From positions 1-30,503 of the IMG/VR virus record IMGVR_UViG_3300025466_000132: a DNA stretch of 30,503 nt; one strand, given 5' to 3'. Numbering within the stretch: position 1 is the stretch's first letter; every line of letters begins with the position of its first letter. This DNA is from a virus. Under the pieces are notes generated by a model that worked only from the letters and a program-made list of their open reading frames with translations, had not been told where the DNA came from and searched no databases. Positions 7,813 through 15,623 of this stretch are shown here, piece by piece. The position numbers were made by a program, and so were the translations under genes.

Positions 7813-8580
7813 ATGAGCCTTAGCAGTTATCAATACACATTCCAAACCACGCCCATCATTTTGCGCGGGGGTTATGCTGGCACGGGTACGCTTCCTATTG
7901 TCAATCTTTTGATGCCTAAAAACTACCCCAATGGGGTGACGGGAGCGGCCACCTCTCAATATGGTATGCCTACATTTGCCACGTTTAAGCCTCTTCCCGG
8001 TTGCACGTTGATGGAGAATGAAGTGGCCACTTATCCCGTGGCCAATCAGACAACTGCGGCCAATGCAGTCATTACAAATCCATTGCGTATTTCCCTTGAA
8101 ATGCTTGTGCCCGCCAATGAATCCATCACAGTGCTAAATAAGGGGCCTTTGATTGGAGCATTGAAAGCGGCTTTGGATATCCACACTGCCAAGGGCGGAT
8201 GGTATGATGTCATCACCCCCGCTTTTGTTTATCAAGGATGCCTGCTCACCAGTTTGATTGACGCATCCGATGATGATTTTGGCACTCAGCCACAAGTGCG
8301 ATGGATTTGGAATTTTATGCAGCCGTTGATAACCGAGGCGGCGGCAGCGGCATCGGCCAATACGGCGACGACCAAGATGACGGATCAAACTCGCAATGCT
8401 GGAGACCCGCCCGGATCAAACGCTATTGTGACATGCTATGACAATCCATCGGCAAACATTGTGCAAAACTTTGTGCCTTCGGCTTCTGGCGCGTTGGGTT
8501 CAAACATAGCTTCACCCAACAGTTCATCTAGTTTTTCTAGCATTAGCGGAATTAGTCCAATTCTGCCAGCGGGCTTTTGA
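7813..8580 (+). CDS. Dit-like baseplate/tail protein
   Basis: A 255-residue protein starting 20 bases after the tape measure stop. Residues ~95-175 carry the pattern of the Dit-like phage tail family: PLRISLEMLVPANESITVLN, GPLIGALKAALDIHTAKGGW, then YDVITPAFVYQGCLLTSLID and a WNFMQPLIT strand. This family replaces the T4 hub-adjacent ring in many simple myoviruses. The C-terminal ~70 residues are Ser/Asn/Gly-rich and probably flexible. Its place between tape measure and hub supports a role in the ring that joins the tube to the baseplate hub. Confidence 0.7.
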   Translation: MSLSSYQYTFQTTPIILRGGYAGTGTLPIVNLLMPKNYPNGVTGAATSQYGMPTFATFKPLPGCTLMENEVATYPVANQTTAANAVITNPLRISLEMLVPANESITVLNKGPLIGALKAALDIHTAKGGWYDVITPAFVYQGCLLTSLIDASDDDFGTQPQVRWIWNFMQPLITEAAAAASANTATTKMTDQTRNAGDPPGSNAIVTCYDNPSANIVQNFVPSASGALGSNIASPNSSSSFSSISGISPILPAGF

Positions 8581-8582
8581 CC

Positions 8583-8855
8583 ATGACTACGCTGTATCAA
8601 TTCACTCCTCAAATTAATCAAAACTTTACGTTTTCCCCCACGCTTGATGGGCAGCAATATAGTGTTATTGTTGTTTGGAGCTTGTTCGGTCAAAGGTGGA
8701 TTGTGAATGTTTACACTCTGCAAGGAGTATTGCTCTTTCAAAAACCATTGACGGGTTCCCCGAATGATTACTCAATCAATTTGGCAGCGGGTTACATGTC
8801 ATCGTCCACTTTGGTTTATCGGGTTAGCACAAACAATTTTGAAGTCAGCCCATGA
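8583..8855 (+). CDS. Baseplate plug-like protein (DUF6983/Pam3 plug type)
   Basis: A 90-residue beta protein. I chose ATG 8583, two bases after the preceding TGA, rather than the TTG at 8577. The pattern 'FTPQINQNFTFSPTLDGQQY' followed by VIVVWSLFGQRWIVNVYTLQ and GVLLFQKPLTGSP is that of small phage proteins I associate with the baseplate plug described in cyanophage Pam3 (named from memory, not searched). Such plugs close the tube at the hub and leave when the sheath contracts. Its stop overlaps the hub start by four bases (ATGA). Confidence 0.6.
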   Translation: MTTLYQFTPQINQNFTFSPTLDGQQYSVIVVWSLFGQRWIVNVYTLQGVLLFQKPLTGSPNDYSINLAAGYMSSSTLVYRVSTNNFEVSP

Positions 8856-9868
8856 GTAGATATTACAAGATCGTTGTTGGCCCAACCGCATCGGGCAGCA
8901 CAAACGGTTTCACTTGGACTAATCGTCTTGATGATAAAGCCGTTCTGGGCGCGCAGACTGTTGAGCTAGATATTTGGCAAACCGCAGCCAATGAACCAGC
9001 CAGCAACAGTTATATCAAAATATGGGGGCCACCCAAACAACAACTGTTTCAGGCCAAGGACTTTAATGGCGCTCCCATACAGATATTCATTGGGATGCAA
9101 AATGGGCTGCCATTGGCTTCTGCATCTGTGACTGATGGGCAGCAGGGGTTGGCGGTCACTGGCCAGATATTTCAAGCTTTCGGAAATTGGCAGGGCACCA
9201 ATCAAACGCTTGATTTTATCATCATTGCGGCAGGCGGGACGCAATCCGATCCGGCAAACATCTCGTTCAACCTGCCCAAAGGTCAGCCGCTGTCAAATGC
9301 TATTGATTCAGTCCTTCGGATTGCATTTCCCACATTCCTTGCGCCAGAGATAAGAATAAACCCCGATCTTGTTTTGTCACAAGATGAGCCTTTTACCTAT
9401 CAAACTTTAACGCAATTTTCGGATTTCATAAACGGCATTAGCCAAGATATTATTGGTGGCAATTATCAGGGCGTTTACATGGTGCCCAAAAACAATCAGA
9501 TTATTGTTTTTGACGGCACTCAAAAAACAGGCATTCCCGCCAAAAAAATAAAATCGCAAGATATGATTGGCCAGATCACATGGTTGGGGCCTAGCGTTGT
9601 TCAATTTACAACGATCATGCGAGCGGATATATCCGTGGGCGACATTGTGCAGTTTCCCGAAGTTGCAGGTTTAACAGCCATAACTAATGTCACCAGTTAT
9701 AGCAATTTGAGATCCGCCACTACATTCCAAGGGAAGTGGCAGATCAAAGCTGTTCGGCACGTTGGAAATTCACGATTGCCGGGCGCTCAAAGTTGGGTAA
9801 GCACATTCCAAGCCGTTTCAAATACCGCAAATCCCGATCAGATTTCCGTTTCATATGGAAATGAGTAA
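8852..9868 (+). CDS. Baseplate hub protein (gp27/gpD-like)
   Basis: A 338-residue protein with the size and position of the central hub. The N-terminal ~110 residues are a beta domain with strands VELDIWQ and SYIKIWGPP, and FNGAPIQIFIGMQNGLPLAS follows. The middle contains LSNAIDSVLRIAFPTF and a later segment with FSDFINGISQDIIGGNYQGV, typical of the two tube-like domains plus an insertion found in gp27/gpD-type hubs. The C-terminal part has GDIVQFPEV, WQIKAVRHVGNSR and a Trp-containing strand. It is followed directly by the spike gene, as in other phages. It would form a trimer at the axis of the baseplate. Confidence 0.7.
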   Translation: MSRYYKIVVGPTASGSTNGFTWTNRLDDKAVLGAQTVELDIWQTAANEPASNSYIKIWGPPKQQLFQAKDFNGAPIQIFIGMQNGLPLASASVTDGQQGLAVTGQIFQAFGNWQGTNQTLDFIIIAAGGTQSDPANISFNLPKGQPLSNAIDSVLRIAFPTFLAPEIRINPDLVLSQDEPFTYQTLTQFSDFINGISQDIIGGNYQGVYMVPKNNQIIVFDGTQKTGIPAKKIKSQDMIGQITWLGPSVVQFTTIMRADISVGDIVQFPEVAGLTAITNVTSYSNLRSATTFQGKWQIKAVRHVGNSRLPGAQSWVSTFQAVSNTANPDQISVSYGNE

Positions 9869-9873
9869 ATGCA

Positions 9874-10455
9874 ATGAGTAATGCCCAAAAGACCCCTTTT
9901 GCTCAATCTTTGCAGCAATTTGGAAAGATCAAAGCGCAGGATGCCGTTCAAATGCTTGGCAAGGGATTGCCATGCACGGTAGTTAAGATAATCAGCCCCG
10001 GCATTGTGACGGTCAATTTTGAGGTGGCCACCACTCCGGCCCCTCTGCCGCAAGTCACCATGCCTGTGGGCAAGCCTCCCTATATTCAATATCCCATCCA
10101 AGTGGGCGATATTGGCGTGGCGCTTTCCGCTGATCTTCGCACAGGCGGATTGACCGGCCTTGGCAATGGCGTTCCCAATCTGCAAGACACGGTGGGCAAT
10201 CTCTCGGCCATGACATTCTTCTGGCTGGGCAGCACTAAAGAAGAGTTCATCAATCAGGCTGCCGTCACGCTGCTAGAGCCAACGGGCAACTGCAATCTGC
10301 AAGTCGCGCCTTCTGGAGTATTTATTGCGGGAGACAATGGAAATCTCGCGGTGCAAGGCAATATCAGTGCGGGCAATGGGGTGTCTGGTTCCTTTACCAC
10401 TCCCACGGGCCAAACGGTAACAGTAAGCAATGGCATTGTAACGGGGATTTTCTAA
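9874..10455 (+). CDS. Baseplate central spike protein (gpV/Gp138-like)
   Basis: A 193-residue protein five bases after the hub gene. Residues ~30-125 read as an OB-fold (LPCTVVKIISPGIVTVNFEV, then PPYIQYPIQVGDIGVALSAD), the usual N-terminal domain of spike proteins that docks on the hub. The C-terminal third is a Gly/Asn-rich beta segment (SGVFIAGDNGNLAVQGNISA, ending VTVSNGIVTGIF) consistent with a short trimeric beta-helix. I see no metal-binding HxH tip. The stop shares one base with the next start (TAATGA). It would be the membrane-piercing tip. Confidence 0.75.
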   Translation: MSNAQKTPFAQSLQQFGKIKAQDAVQMLGKGLPCTVVKIISPGIVTVNFEVATTPAPLPQVTMPVGKPPYIQYPIQVGDIGVALSADLRTGGLTGLGNGVPNLQDTVGNLSAMTFFWLGSTKEEFINQAAVTLLEPTGNCNLQVAPSGVFIAGDNGNLAVQGNISAGNGVSGSFTTPTGQTVTVSNGIVTGIF

Positions 10456-10853
10456 TGACTGCTTGTTTTCCCACAATCAATACTCAATGGTTTAACTCCA
10501 TCATTGGGTCTATAACGGCTGCATCTACACCAGAAGAGTTGCAAGCCATTATCAATGAGGCTTATGGCACGGTTGGGTTGATCAACTCCACCATTGCCGG
10601 GCAGTTGGAGCAACTGACTTTGATTGAGGCTCTTTTGGTGCCTCCAGTCACTTTGCCTACCATGATAACTTGGGTGGCTGGTATGATAACATATCTCGAA
10701 GCCCAATACGCTCCCTATGCTAAATACATTGAACAGCAAGCCGCCATTATTGGTGAGGTGGCTGCCATGACTGCCGCTGTGGAGCAAGCGGCTGCCAACT
10801 TTCCGGATGTGGTTATTAACATTCCCAGCGTTGCGCCATTCTGCACACTATAA
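10455..10853 (+). CDS. Helical baseplate-module protein of unknown function
   Basis: A 132-residue protein whose ATG overlaps the spike stop by one base. It is almost entirely helical: long runs such as TPEELQAIINEAYGTVGLIN and EQQAAIIGEVAAMTAAVEQA suggest amphipathic helices or a coiled coil of about 90 residues, ended by a short Pro-containing tail with a single late cysteine. There is no clear membrane segment despite the Ala content. No family is recognised. Translational coupling with the spike gene and its place within the baseplate cluster suggest a baseplate component or assembly chaperone. Confidence 0.6.
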   Translation: MTACFPTINTQWFNSIIGSITAASTPEELQAIINEAYGTVGLINSTIAGQLEQLTLIEALLVPPVTLPTMITWVAGMITYLEAQYAPYAKYIEQQAAIIGEVAAMTAAVEQAAANFPDVVINIPSVAPFCTL

Positions 10854-10858
10854 AACAC

Positions 10859-10948
10859 ATGGAACTGCAACCCGGCGGGGGCTTTACTTTTAAGCGGAAA
10901 TCGGCCAAAATGCGCCCATTGTTCGGCTTCATTAACGGGACGGTATAA
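10859..10948 (+). CDS. Small 29-residue ORF between baseplate genes
   Basis: An ATG at 10859, five bases after the previous stop, opens a 29-codon frame (MELQPGGGFTFKRKSAKMRP, then LFGFINGTV). Its TAA overlaps the next ATG by one base (TAATG), the same coupling used by neighbouring genes. It fills an otherwise empty 94-base gap. The peptide is basic in the middle. There is no strong ribosome site, so translation may depend on the upstream gene. It could instead be a chance frame; no function is assigned. Confidence 0.45.
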   Translation: MELQPGGGFTFKRKSAKMRPLFGFINGTV

Positions 10949-11355
10949 TGAGAACTTGGGGCCGAGTTTACAATGGTGCGTATAACAGCGCCATAGGTAA
11001 CTTCACTATTGGCATTAGCCCCGTGGGTGGCCCCGTAAACCCGGATGATTACGTTTGGGTGGAAGTAGATACTGACGCCAATGGCTACAATGATGCGGTA
11101 TGGCTAACCACGCTGGCACAAGTTCTACAGCTTGGGCTGAATGAATCGCCCTTCTTTGGCAATTACGGTATCCCCGCGCAGCAGAGTGTGGTAACGCAGG
11201 TTTTCCCTGATTACTATGTTACATTGACACAGCAAAACTTTGCACAGTATTTCATGGCCCTGCTTATTGCCAAGCAGAACACATACGATCCGACTTACAA
11301 CATTAACGCAACGGCCAATCCCGGCGCTATTCTAGTCTCTCCGGTGCCAATCTGA
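10948..11355 (+). CDS. Baseplate wedge protein (gp25/gpW-like position)
   Basis: A 135-residue protein directly before the gpJ-like gene, where gpW/gp25 wedge proteins lie. It contains DDYVWVEVDTDANGYNDAVW, TTLAQVLQLGLNESPFFGNY with GIPAQQSVVTQVFPDYYVTL, and AQYFMALLIAKQ. The core 'L..vLqL..gEsPf...yGIPaqqsv' is widespread in myovirus baseplate clusters. I place it as the gp25/gpW counterpart by this pattern and by order, not by a strict signature. The stop overlaps the next start (TGATG). Confidence 0.65.
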   Translation: MRTWGRVYNGAYNSAIGNFTIGISPVGGPVNPDDYVWVEVDTDANGYNDAVWLTTLAQVLQLGLNESPFFGNYGIPAQQSVVTQVFPDYYVTLTQQNFAQYFMALLIAKQNTYDPTYNINATANPGAILVSPVPI

Positions 11356-12794
11356 TGACAACAACTACTCCGATCAGCGTTGATCTTACGGTTACATCGG
11401 CAGGCGCGCAGCCGACGCCTCCTGTGCAGATTTGGTCAAACCTTATCCAGTTGGTCGCCGCGAATAATCCGGGCTATACTGTGCTGCCGGGTGGGCTGAT
11501 CGAGGATTTGGCCAGCACCGCCACATATGCCATTGCGCTGTGCGATTCCGCTGCGGTTGAAACGATCAATTCCCTTACGCCATTCGGGGCCAATCCATAC
11601 CTGTTGACGGAACTAGGCAACATCTACGGAGTGCCGCAGGGGGTGACGGCCAATACCTCTGTGTATGTGGTTTTCTCTGGCACGGTTGGCTTTCAAATCC
11701 CGCCCGGCTTTCTGGTGAGCGATGGCACCTATCAGTATCAGGTGCAGGATGGCGGCGTTATTCAAACGTCTGGCGTGTCCATTCCTCTGTTTTGCGTTGC
11801 CACATTAAGCGGTAGCTGGGCGGTTCCTGCAAATACCGTCAATACAATCATTTCCAGCGTGCCCACGAGCATCGCTTTGACTGTAACCAATCCGCAGGTG
11901 GGGACGCCTAGCGCGGGCGCACAGACGCAAGAACAATACGCTGCACAGGTATTGCAGGCCGGTCTGGTGTCGGGGCAGGGCACGGCTAGTATGTGCAAGT
12001 CTCTGCTCGGCAATGTGCCGGGGGTTCAGCCTCGCCTGATTGCCATTAAACAGATCAACGCGGGCGGATGGGAAGTTATCTGCGGCGGTGGCGATCCCTA
12101 TAACGTGGCCAACGCCATCTACAATTCTGGCTTGGATATTTCCACGCTTTCGGGTTCTACCATTGCGGTAACAGGCGTTACCAATGCCAACCCCGGCGTT
12201 GTGACCACCAATCTTAATCATGGCCTCACGACTGGACAAAATAACGTCTACATTCAAGGCGTGCTAGGTATGTTTGGCGTCAACGGTGGCCCCTACACGG
12301 TCACGGTTCTAAGCAATAAAACATTCAGCTTTGGCGTCAACACCACAAGCAACGGGACGTATAATTCGGGCGGTGTGGTTACGCCTAACACCAGAAACGT
12401 CGTGGTCAACATCAATAGCTACCCGGACACATATACCGTTCCGTTTGTGAACCCGCCCGCTCAAACACTCATCATCCAGCTTAATTGGAGTTCCGTTAGC
12501 CCCAACTATGTCTCGGCGGCGGCGGTGGCGCAGTTGGGTTCTGTGGCCATTGTAAACAGCGTAAACACCATTCCTGTAGGGTCGCCGCTAAACCTTCTGG
12601 ATTTGCAGTTGGACTTTACCGAGGCGGTTCTCCCGCTGTTCAATAATAACCCCGCTTTGATTAGCGCCTTTAGCTGGACGGTTAGCATCAATGGGGTGGC
12701 AACATCACCCTCGCCGGGAACGTCTCTTATCTATGGCGATCCCGAGAGTTATTTCACCCTGACATCCACCAATCTTACGATTACGCAGGTGTAA
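11355..12794 (+). CDS. Baseplate wedge protein (gpJ-like)
   Basis: A 479-residue gpJ-like protein. Residues 25-100 have the usual start of the family (PVQIWSNLIQLVAANNPGYT, GLIEDLASTATYAIALCDSA, then LTELGNIYGVPQG). Residues ~100-190 form the conserved beta domain, and a helical segment follows with EQYAAQVLQAGLVSGQGTAS. Residues about 268-345 are an inserted beta domain with VTTNLNHGLTTGQNNVYIQG and later YTVTVLSNKTFSFGV. This is the same 'HGLxxG...V.I.G...NG.Y.VTV' pattern as in the sheath insert at 3609-3817. The protein would form the wedge ring around the hub. Its C-terminal domain ends in a Thr-rich strand. Confidence 0.75.
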   Translation: MTTTTPISVDLTVTSAGAQPTPPVQIWSNLIQLVAANNPGYTVLPGGLIEDLASTATYAIALCDSAAVETINSLTPFGANPYLLTELGNIYGVPQGVTANTSVYVVFSGTVGFQIPPGFLVSDGTYQYQVQDGGVIQTSGVSIPLFCVATLSGSWAVPANTVNTIISSVPTSIALTVTNPQVGTPSAGAQTQEQYAAQVLQAGLVSGQGTASMCKSLLGNVPGVQPRLIAIKQINAGGWEVICGGGDPYNVANAIYNSGLDISTLSGSTIAVTGVTNANPGVVTTNLNHGLTTGQNNVYIQGVLGMFGVNGGPYTVTVLSNKTFSFGVNTTSNGTYNSGGVVTPNTRNVVVNINSYPDTYTVPFVNPPAQTLIIQLNWSSVSPNYVSAAAVAQLGSVAIVNSVNTIPVGSPLNLLDLQLDFTEAVLPLFNNNPALISAFSWTVSINGVATSPSPGTSLIYGDPESYFTLTSTNLTITQV

Positions 12795-12795
12795 T

Positions 12796-13449
12796 GTGGT
12801 CGCGGGCGTAGACACCAGTTGGCCAGCAACAGGGCCTACCAGCATCCAGAACACGATACCGGCTTATCTTTATATCCAGTATCAAAATGATGACAATTTG
12901 CAGGCGTTTTTCACGGCATACAATCAATATGCTCAAGCCTATGTGAATTGGTTCAATGCGCTTAATCTGCCGATCTACACGCAGGCTCCTATTTCCGGCG
13001 TTCTTCTGGATTGGGTGGCTGCGGGCATTTATGGCATTAGCCGACCGGGGCTGCCTACCAGCAATGGTTCGCCCAACATTGGTGACGTTAACTCGTTTAC
13101 TCCCAATCAAATGCCATTGAATGGATATAGGGCGGGTGTGGCAAGCACATATACCGCCACTTCGGATGATGCGTTTCGCCGTGTTATTACATGGGCATTT
13201 TACAAAGGCGATGGTAAAACATTCACTCCCACTTGGCTAAAGCGCAGGATCAACCGCTTTCTAAATGGGATAAATGGCAAGGATGTAGTAAACGACACGC
13301 AATATAATGTGTCGGTAAAGCCAACTGGTTTTCAAAAATGGACAATTAAGCTGGCAAACACCACGCAATCGCAGATATTTCAGGCGGCTGTTCAAACTGG
13401 TGTTATAGAATTGCCCTTCCAACAGACATGGACGGTGACGTTAGTATGA
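12796..13449 (+). CDS. Baseplate/tail protein at the gpI position
   Basis: A 217-residue protein. The start is GTG 12796, overlapping the preceding TAATG; the nearby ATG at 12794 runs into a stop within six codons, so GTG is the best start. The sequence has an aromatic helix (ALQ-like YNQYAQAYVNWFNALNLPIY), then PISGVLLDWVAAGIYGISRP, and later DDAFRRVITWAFYKGDGKTF with TPTWLKRRINRFLNG. This layout is familiar from wedge proteins that follow gpJ and link it to tail fibres. No catalytic motif is seen. The stop overlaps the fibre gene's ATG (ATGA). Confidence 0.6.
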   Translation: MVAGVDTSWPATGPTSIQNTIPAYLYIQYQNDDNLQAFFTAYNQYAQAYVNWFNALNLPIYTQAPISGVLLDWVAAGIYGISRPGLPTSNGSPNIGDVNSFTPNQMPLNGYRAGVASTYTATSDDAFRRVITWAFYKGDGKTFTPTWLKRRINRFLNGINGKDVVNDTQYNVSVKPTGFQKWTIKLANTTQSQIFQAAVQTGVIELPFQQTWTVTLV

Positions 13450-14507
13450 GCCTTTATCAGTTTACCAATAACGCCAATACTACCCTTGGCTCGGCCATCA
13501 ACACCACCGCCACCACGATTACCGTGGCAACGGGCACAGGCGTTCTATTCCCCACGCTTACGGGCGGACAGTATTTCACCGCCACCCTGTTTGCGGCTGG
13601 CAGCAGCACTGGCCTGCCCAATGAGATTGTGCGGGTGACTGCTCGAACCGGCGATACCATGACTGTTGTGCGCGGGCAGGAAGGGACGACGCCGCAAAGC
13701 TGGGCGGTTGGTGCAAGTTTCTCAAACTTTATCACGGCTGGCTTGTTGAATAACTTGGTCGGCACCAACGATATTCAGTCGCAGTTTGGTAACTCTGCGG
13801 TGGATTCTGGCTCGACCAATGCGGGTGTGGTCACTTTGTCGCCCGCTATCACGTCCTTGTCTAGCATCCTTTATTCTCCGATCCGGGTGCTAAAGATCGG
13901 CACGGCCAATACCGGCGCATACACGCTGAATGTGAATGGGCTTGGTGCTAAAAATGTGTTGGTTAATGGATCTGCCCTGCAAAATAACCAATTAGCGGCA
14001 TCTGCCATATTTGAAGTGGTATGGGATGGAACCAATTTTGAATTGATGAGTAACCCAGCCGCTTTAGTGCTTAACTCCATACCAAACAGTAGTTTGGCCC
14101 AAATGCCAGCAAGCACTTTCAAGGGGAACATCACAACCGGCACTGCAACCCCATCAGACATACCTATATCGTCCTTGCTTACGTCTTTGGGCTTTGGCTC
14201 ATATTCTCTTGCCTATCCGGGATATTATACATTTCCCAATGGCCTCATTGTTCAATGGGGGCAAAATCGTTCTGTGACCCCCGGTAATGGTTATGTTATA
14301 CCAATTACATTCCCAGTGACCTTCCCTCATTCGGTTTTGGCAATGTCTGTTGTTCCTTATACACCCTCTGGAACGACGTATGTTTCTAAACACATATCTC
14401 GTACCAATACGGGTTCGACCACCTCATCCGTTAATATGACTGTAATCAACGATGATAGTGACATCGGCAGTTTCTATGGTTTTGACTGGGTGGCAATAGG
14501 CTGGTGA
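13446..14507 (+). CDS. Tail fibre protein with gp53-like C-terminal domain
   Basis: A 353-residue protein; ATG 13446 overlaps the previous stop and is preferred to the in-frame ATG 13428. The N-terminal ~100 residues form an attachment domain (TTITVATGTGVLFPTLTGGQ, then PNEIVRVTARTGDTMTVVRG with QEGTTPQSW), a motif common at the start of phage fibres. The middle is a beta-rich shaft. The C-terminal ~95 residues match the 'gp53-like' fibre tip: YYTFPNGLIVQWGQ, ITFPVTFPHSVLAMS and a terminal GFDWVAIGW. This tip would contact the host receptor. A fibre-assembly chaperone gene follows. Confidence 0.75.
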   Translation: MSLYQFTNNANTTLGSAINTTATTITVATGTGVLFPTLTGGQYFTATLFAAGSSTGLPNEIVRVTARTGDTMTVVRGQEGTTPQSWAVGASFSNFITAGLLNNLVGTNDIQSQFGNSAVDSGSTNAGVVTLSPAITSLSSILYSPIRVLKIGTANTGAYTLNVNGLGAKNVLVNGSALQNNQLAASAIFEVVWDGTNFELMSNPAALVLNSIPNSSLAQMPASTFKGNITTGTATPSDIPISSLLTSLGFGSYSLAYPGYYTFPNGLIVQWGQNRSVTPGNGYVIPITFPVTFPHSVLAMSVVPYTPSGTTYVSKHISRTNTGSTTSSVNMTVINDDSDIGSFYGFDWVAIGW

Positions 14508-14541
14508 GAATGGCAACTCCGAATCCAAATAGGGAAACGAC

Positions 14542-14925
14542 ATGAAATACTCTAAAACCACCGGGGGATTTTACTCGGACGCCATCAATTATGACTATGT
14601 TCCAGAAGACGCGGTTGAAATTACAGAAGATCAACACGCAGAACTTCTAATGGGGTCATCTTTGGGGAAAGCCATTGCGCCCGATGCAGACGGCAATCCA
14701 ATTTTGATCGACCCCGCACCACCATCTATGGATGATTTGTCTGGAACTGCTCGGGCACAACGTGACAATATGCTCCAAAAGACTGACTGGCGGGTAACGA
14801 TTGCCACAGAATCCGGCAATGCACTATCCGATGATTGGAAAACATATCGCCAAGCCCTGCGAGATGTCCCCGCGCAAAAGGGCTTCCCCGTCAAAATCAA
14901 ATGGCCCGTGGCCCCCGCAAACTAA
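14542..14925 (+). CDS. Tail fibre assembly chaperone
   Basis: A 127-residue protein with an AGGGAAACGAC ribosome region. It begins with an aromatic and acidic N-terminus (MKYSKTTGGFYSDAINYDYV). The C-terminal half carries the family hallmark of caudoviral tail-fibre assembly proteins: ARAQRDNMLQKTDWRVTIAT followed by DDWKTYRQALRDVP and FPVKIKWP, the 'R..rd.lL..tDw....dW..YRqaLRd.p....p..i.WP' pattern. It lies right after the fibre gene, as usual. It would promote folding or trimerisation of the fibre. It is not expected in the mature particle. Confidence 0.85.
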   Translation: MKYSKTTGGFYSDAINYDYVPEDAVEITEDQHAELLMGSSLGKAIAPDADGNPILIDPAPPSMDDLSGTARAQRDNMLQKTDWRVTIATESGNALSDDWKTYRQALRDVPAQKGFPVKIKWPVAPAN

Positions 14926-14938
14926 ATAGGAAACGATC

Positions 14939-15256
14939 ATGTCCACTCCACTTTTCCCCGGTCAGTATCAGCCTTATCCCTCGTCCTTCCAGAGCATTGC
15001 ACTGACCAATTCTGCGGCGGTGGGCCTTACGCTTCCTACGGGCGTTAACGGCGTTCCCAAATACGCTCTGGTGCAGGCTTTGACCAATAGCGTAAACTGG
15101 CGCGATGACGGTGTGGCTCCTACGGCTAGTGTTGGTGGCGGCATGGTATTGGTCGCGGGGATTGAGCCAGAAGGCTTTAACGGCGATCTGTCTGCAATCA
15201 AGTTTATCTCCACCAATGCCGCTGGTTCCACTCTGCTCGTTTCATATTACTACTAA
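14939..15256 (+). CDS. Small beta-rich fibre-module protein
   Basis: A 105-residue protein with a TAGGAAACGATC ribosome site. It is a small beta protein with strands ALVQALTNSVNWRDDGVAPT and VGGGMVLVAGIEPEGFN, and a final SAIKFISTNAAGSTLLVSYYY-type edge (the last residues are YYY). The 'NsvnWRDDG.aPT' pattern recurs in small phage proteins near fibre genes, but I cannot attach a function. It resembles the 134-residue protein at 2971 in size and fold type, not clearly in sequence. It may be a fibre-tip or baseplate decoration, by position only. Confidence 0.6.
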   Translation: MSTPLFPGQYQPYPSSFQSIALTNSAAVGLTLPTGVNGVPKYALVQALTNSVNWRDDGVAPTASVGGGMVLVAGIEPEGFNGDLSAIKFISTNAAGSTLLVSYYY

Positions 15257-15267
15257 GCGGTGAGACG

Positions 15268-15612
15268 ATGAGCATAACCCCCACCCACGCCGATCTCGGC
15301 ATTGAAATAGGGAAAGCCCAAGCCATGGCCGAGGCAGCCCAAACAACTGCCGAGCGTATGGAGGTTAGCTTGAATGACCGTATGGATAGGATAGAGAAAT
15401 CAGTCCATGAGGGATTTGTAGAGGTTAAAGAATTAATCAAAGGCATCCATACCGATCTCACTCATCTAAAAGTGCAGGATGGTAAAAATGACGCAAAAGA
15501 AGAAGCCAAAAAACATGGCTGGTCTGTAGGCGTTTCCGTCACCGCTTTAATTGTCTCTCTGGTATCCGCTGTAAGTGGTCTGATAAGTTATTTTATGGGC
15601 AAATCCCATTAG
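15268..15612 (+). CDS. Coiled-coil plus C-terminal TM protein (XhlA-like lysis accessory)
   Basis: A 114-residue protein that opens the lysis cassette. Residues ~10-80 are a charged amphipathic helix likely to be a coiled coil (ERMEVSLNDRMDRIEKSVHE, later EVKELIKGIHTDLTHLKV). Residues ~87-108 are a single hydrophobic segment (SVGVSVTALIVSLVSAVSGL), followed by a short basic tail. This matches the layout of haemolysin XhlA-type proteins, which support holin function. With only one membrane segment it may be a holin partner or antiholin rather than the pore itself. It sits 11 bases before the endolysin GTG. Confidence 0.65.
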   Translation: MSITPTHADLGIEIGKAQAMAEAAQTTAERMEVSLNDRMDRIEKSVHEGFVEVKELIKGIHTDLTHLKVQDGKNDAKEEAKKHGWSVGVSVTALIVSLVSAVSGLISYFMGKSH

Positions 15613-15623
15613 GGAGAGCGATT

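Noticed and set aside
11805-12257. 150-codon minus-strand open frame opposite the gpJ-like gene
   Set aside because: Shadow of conserved coding sequence on the plus strand.
14510-14545. 11-codon frame (MATPNPNRETT) overlapping the fibre chaperone start as ATGA
   Set aside because: Too short to support without conservation; it mainly covers the chaperone's ribosome site.
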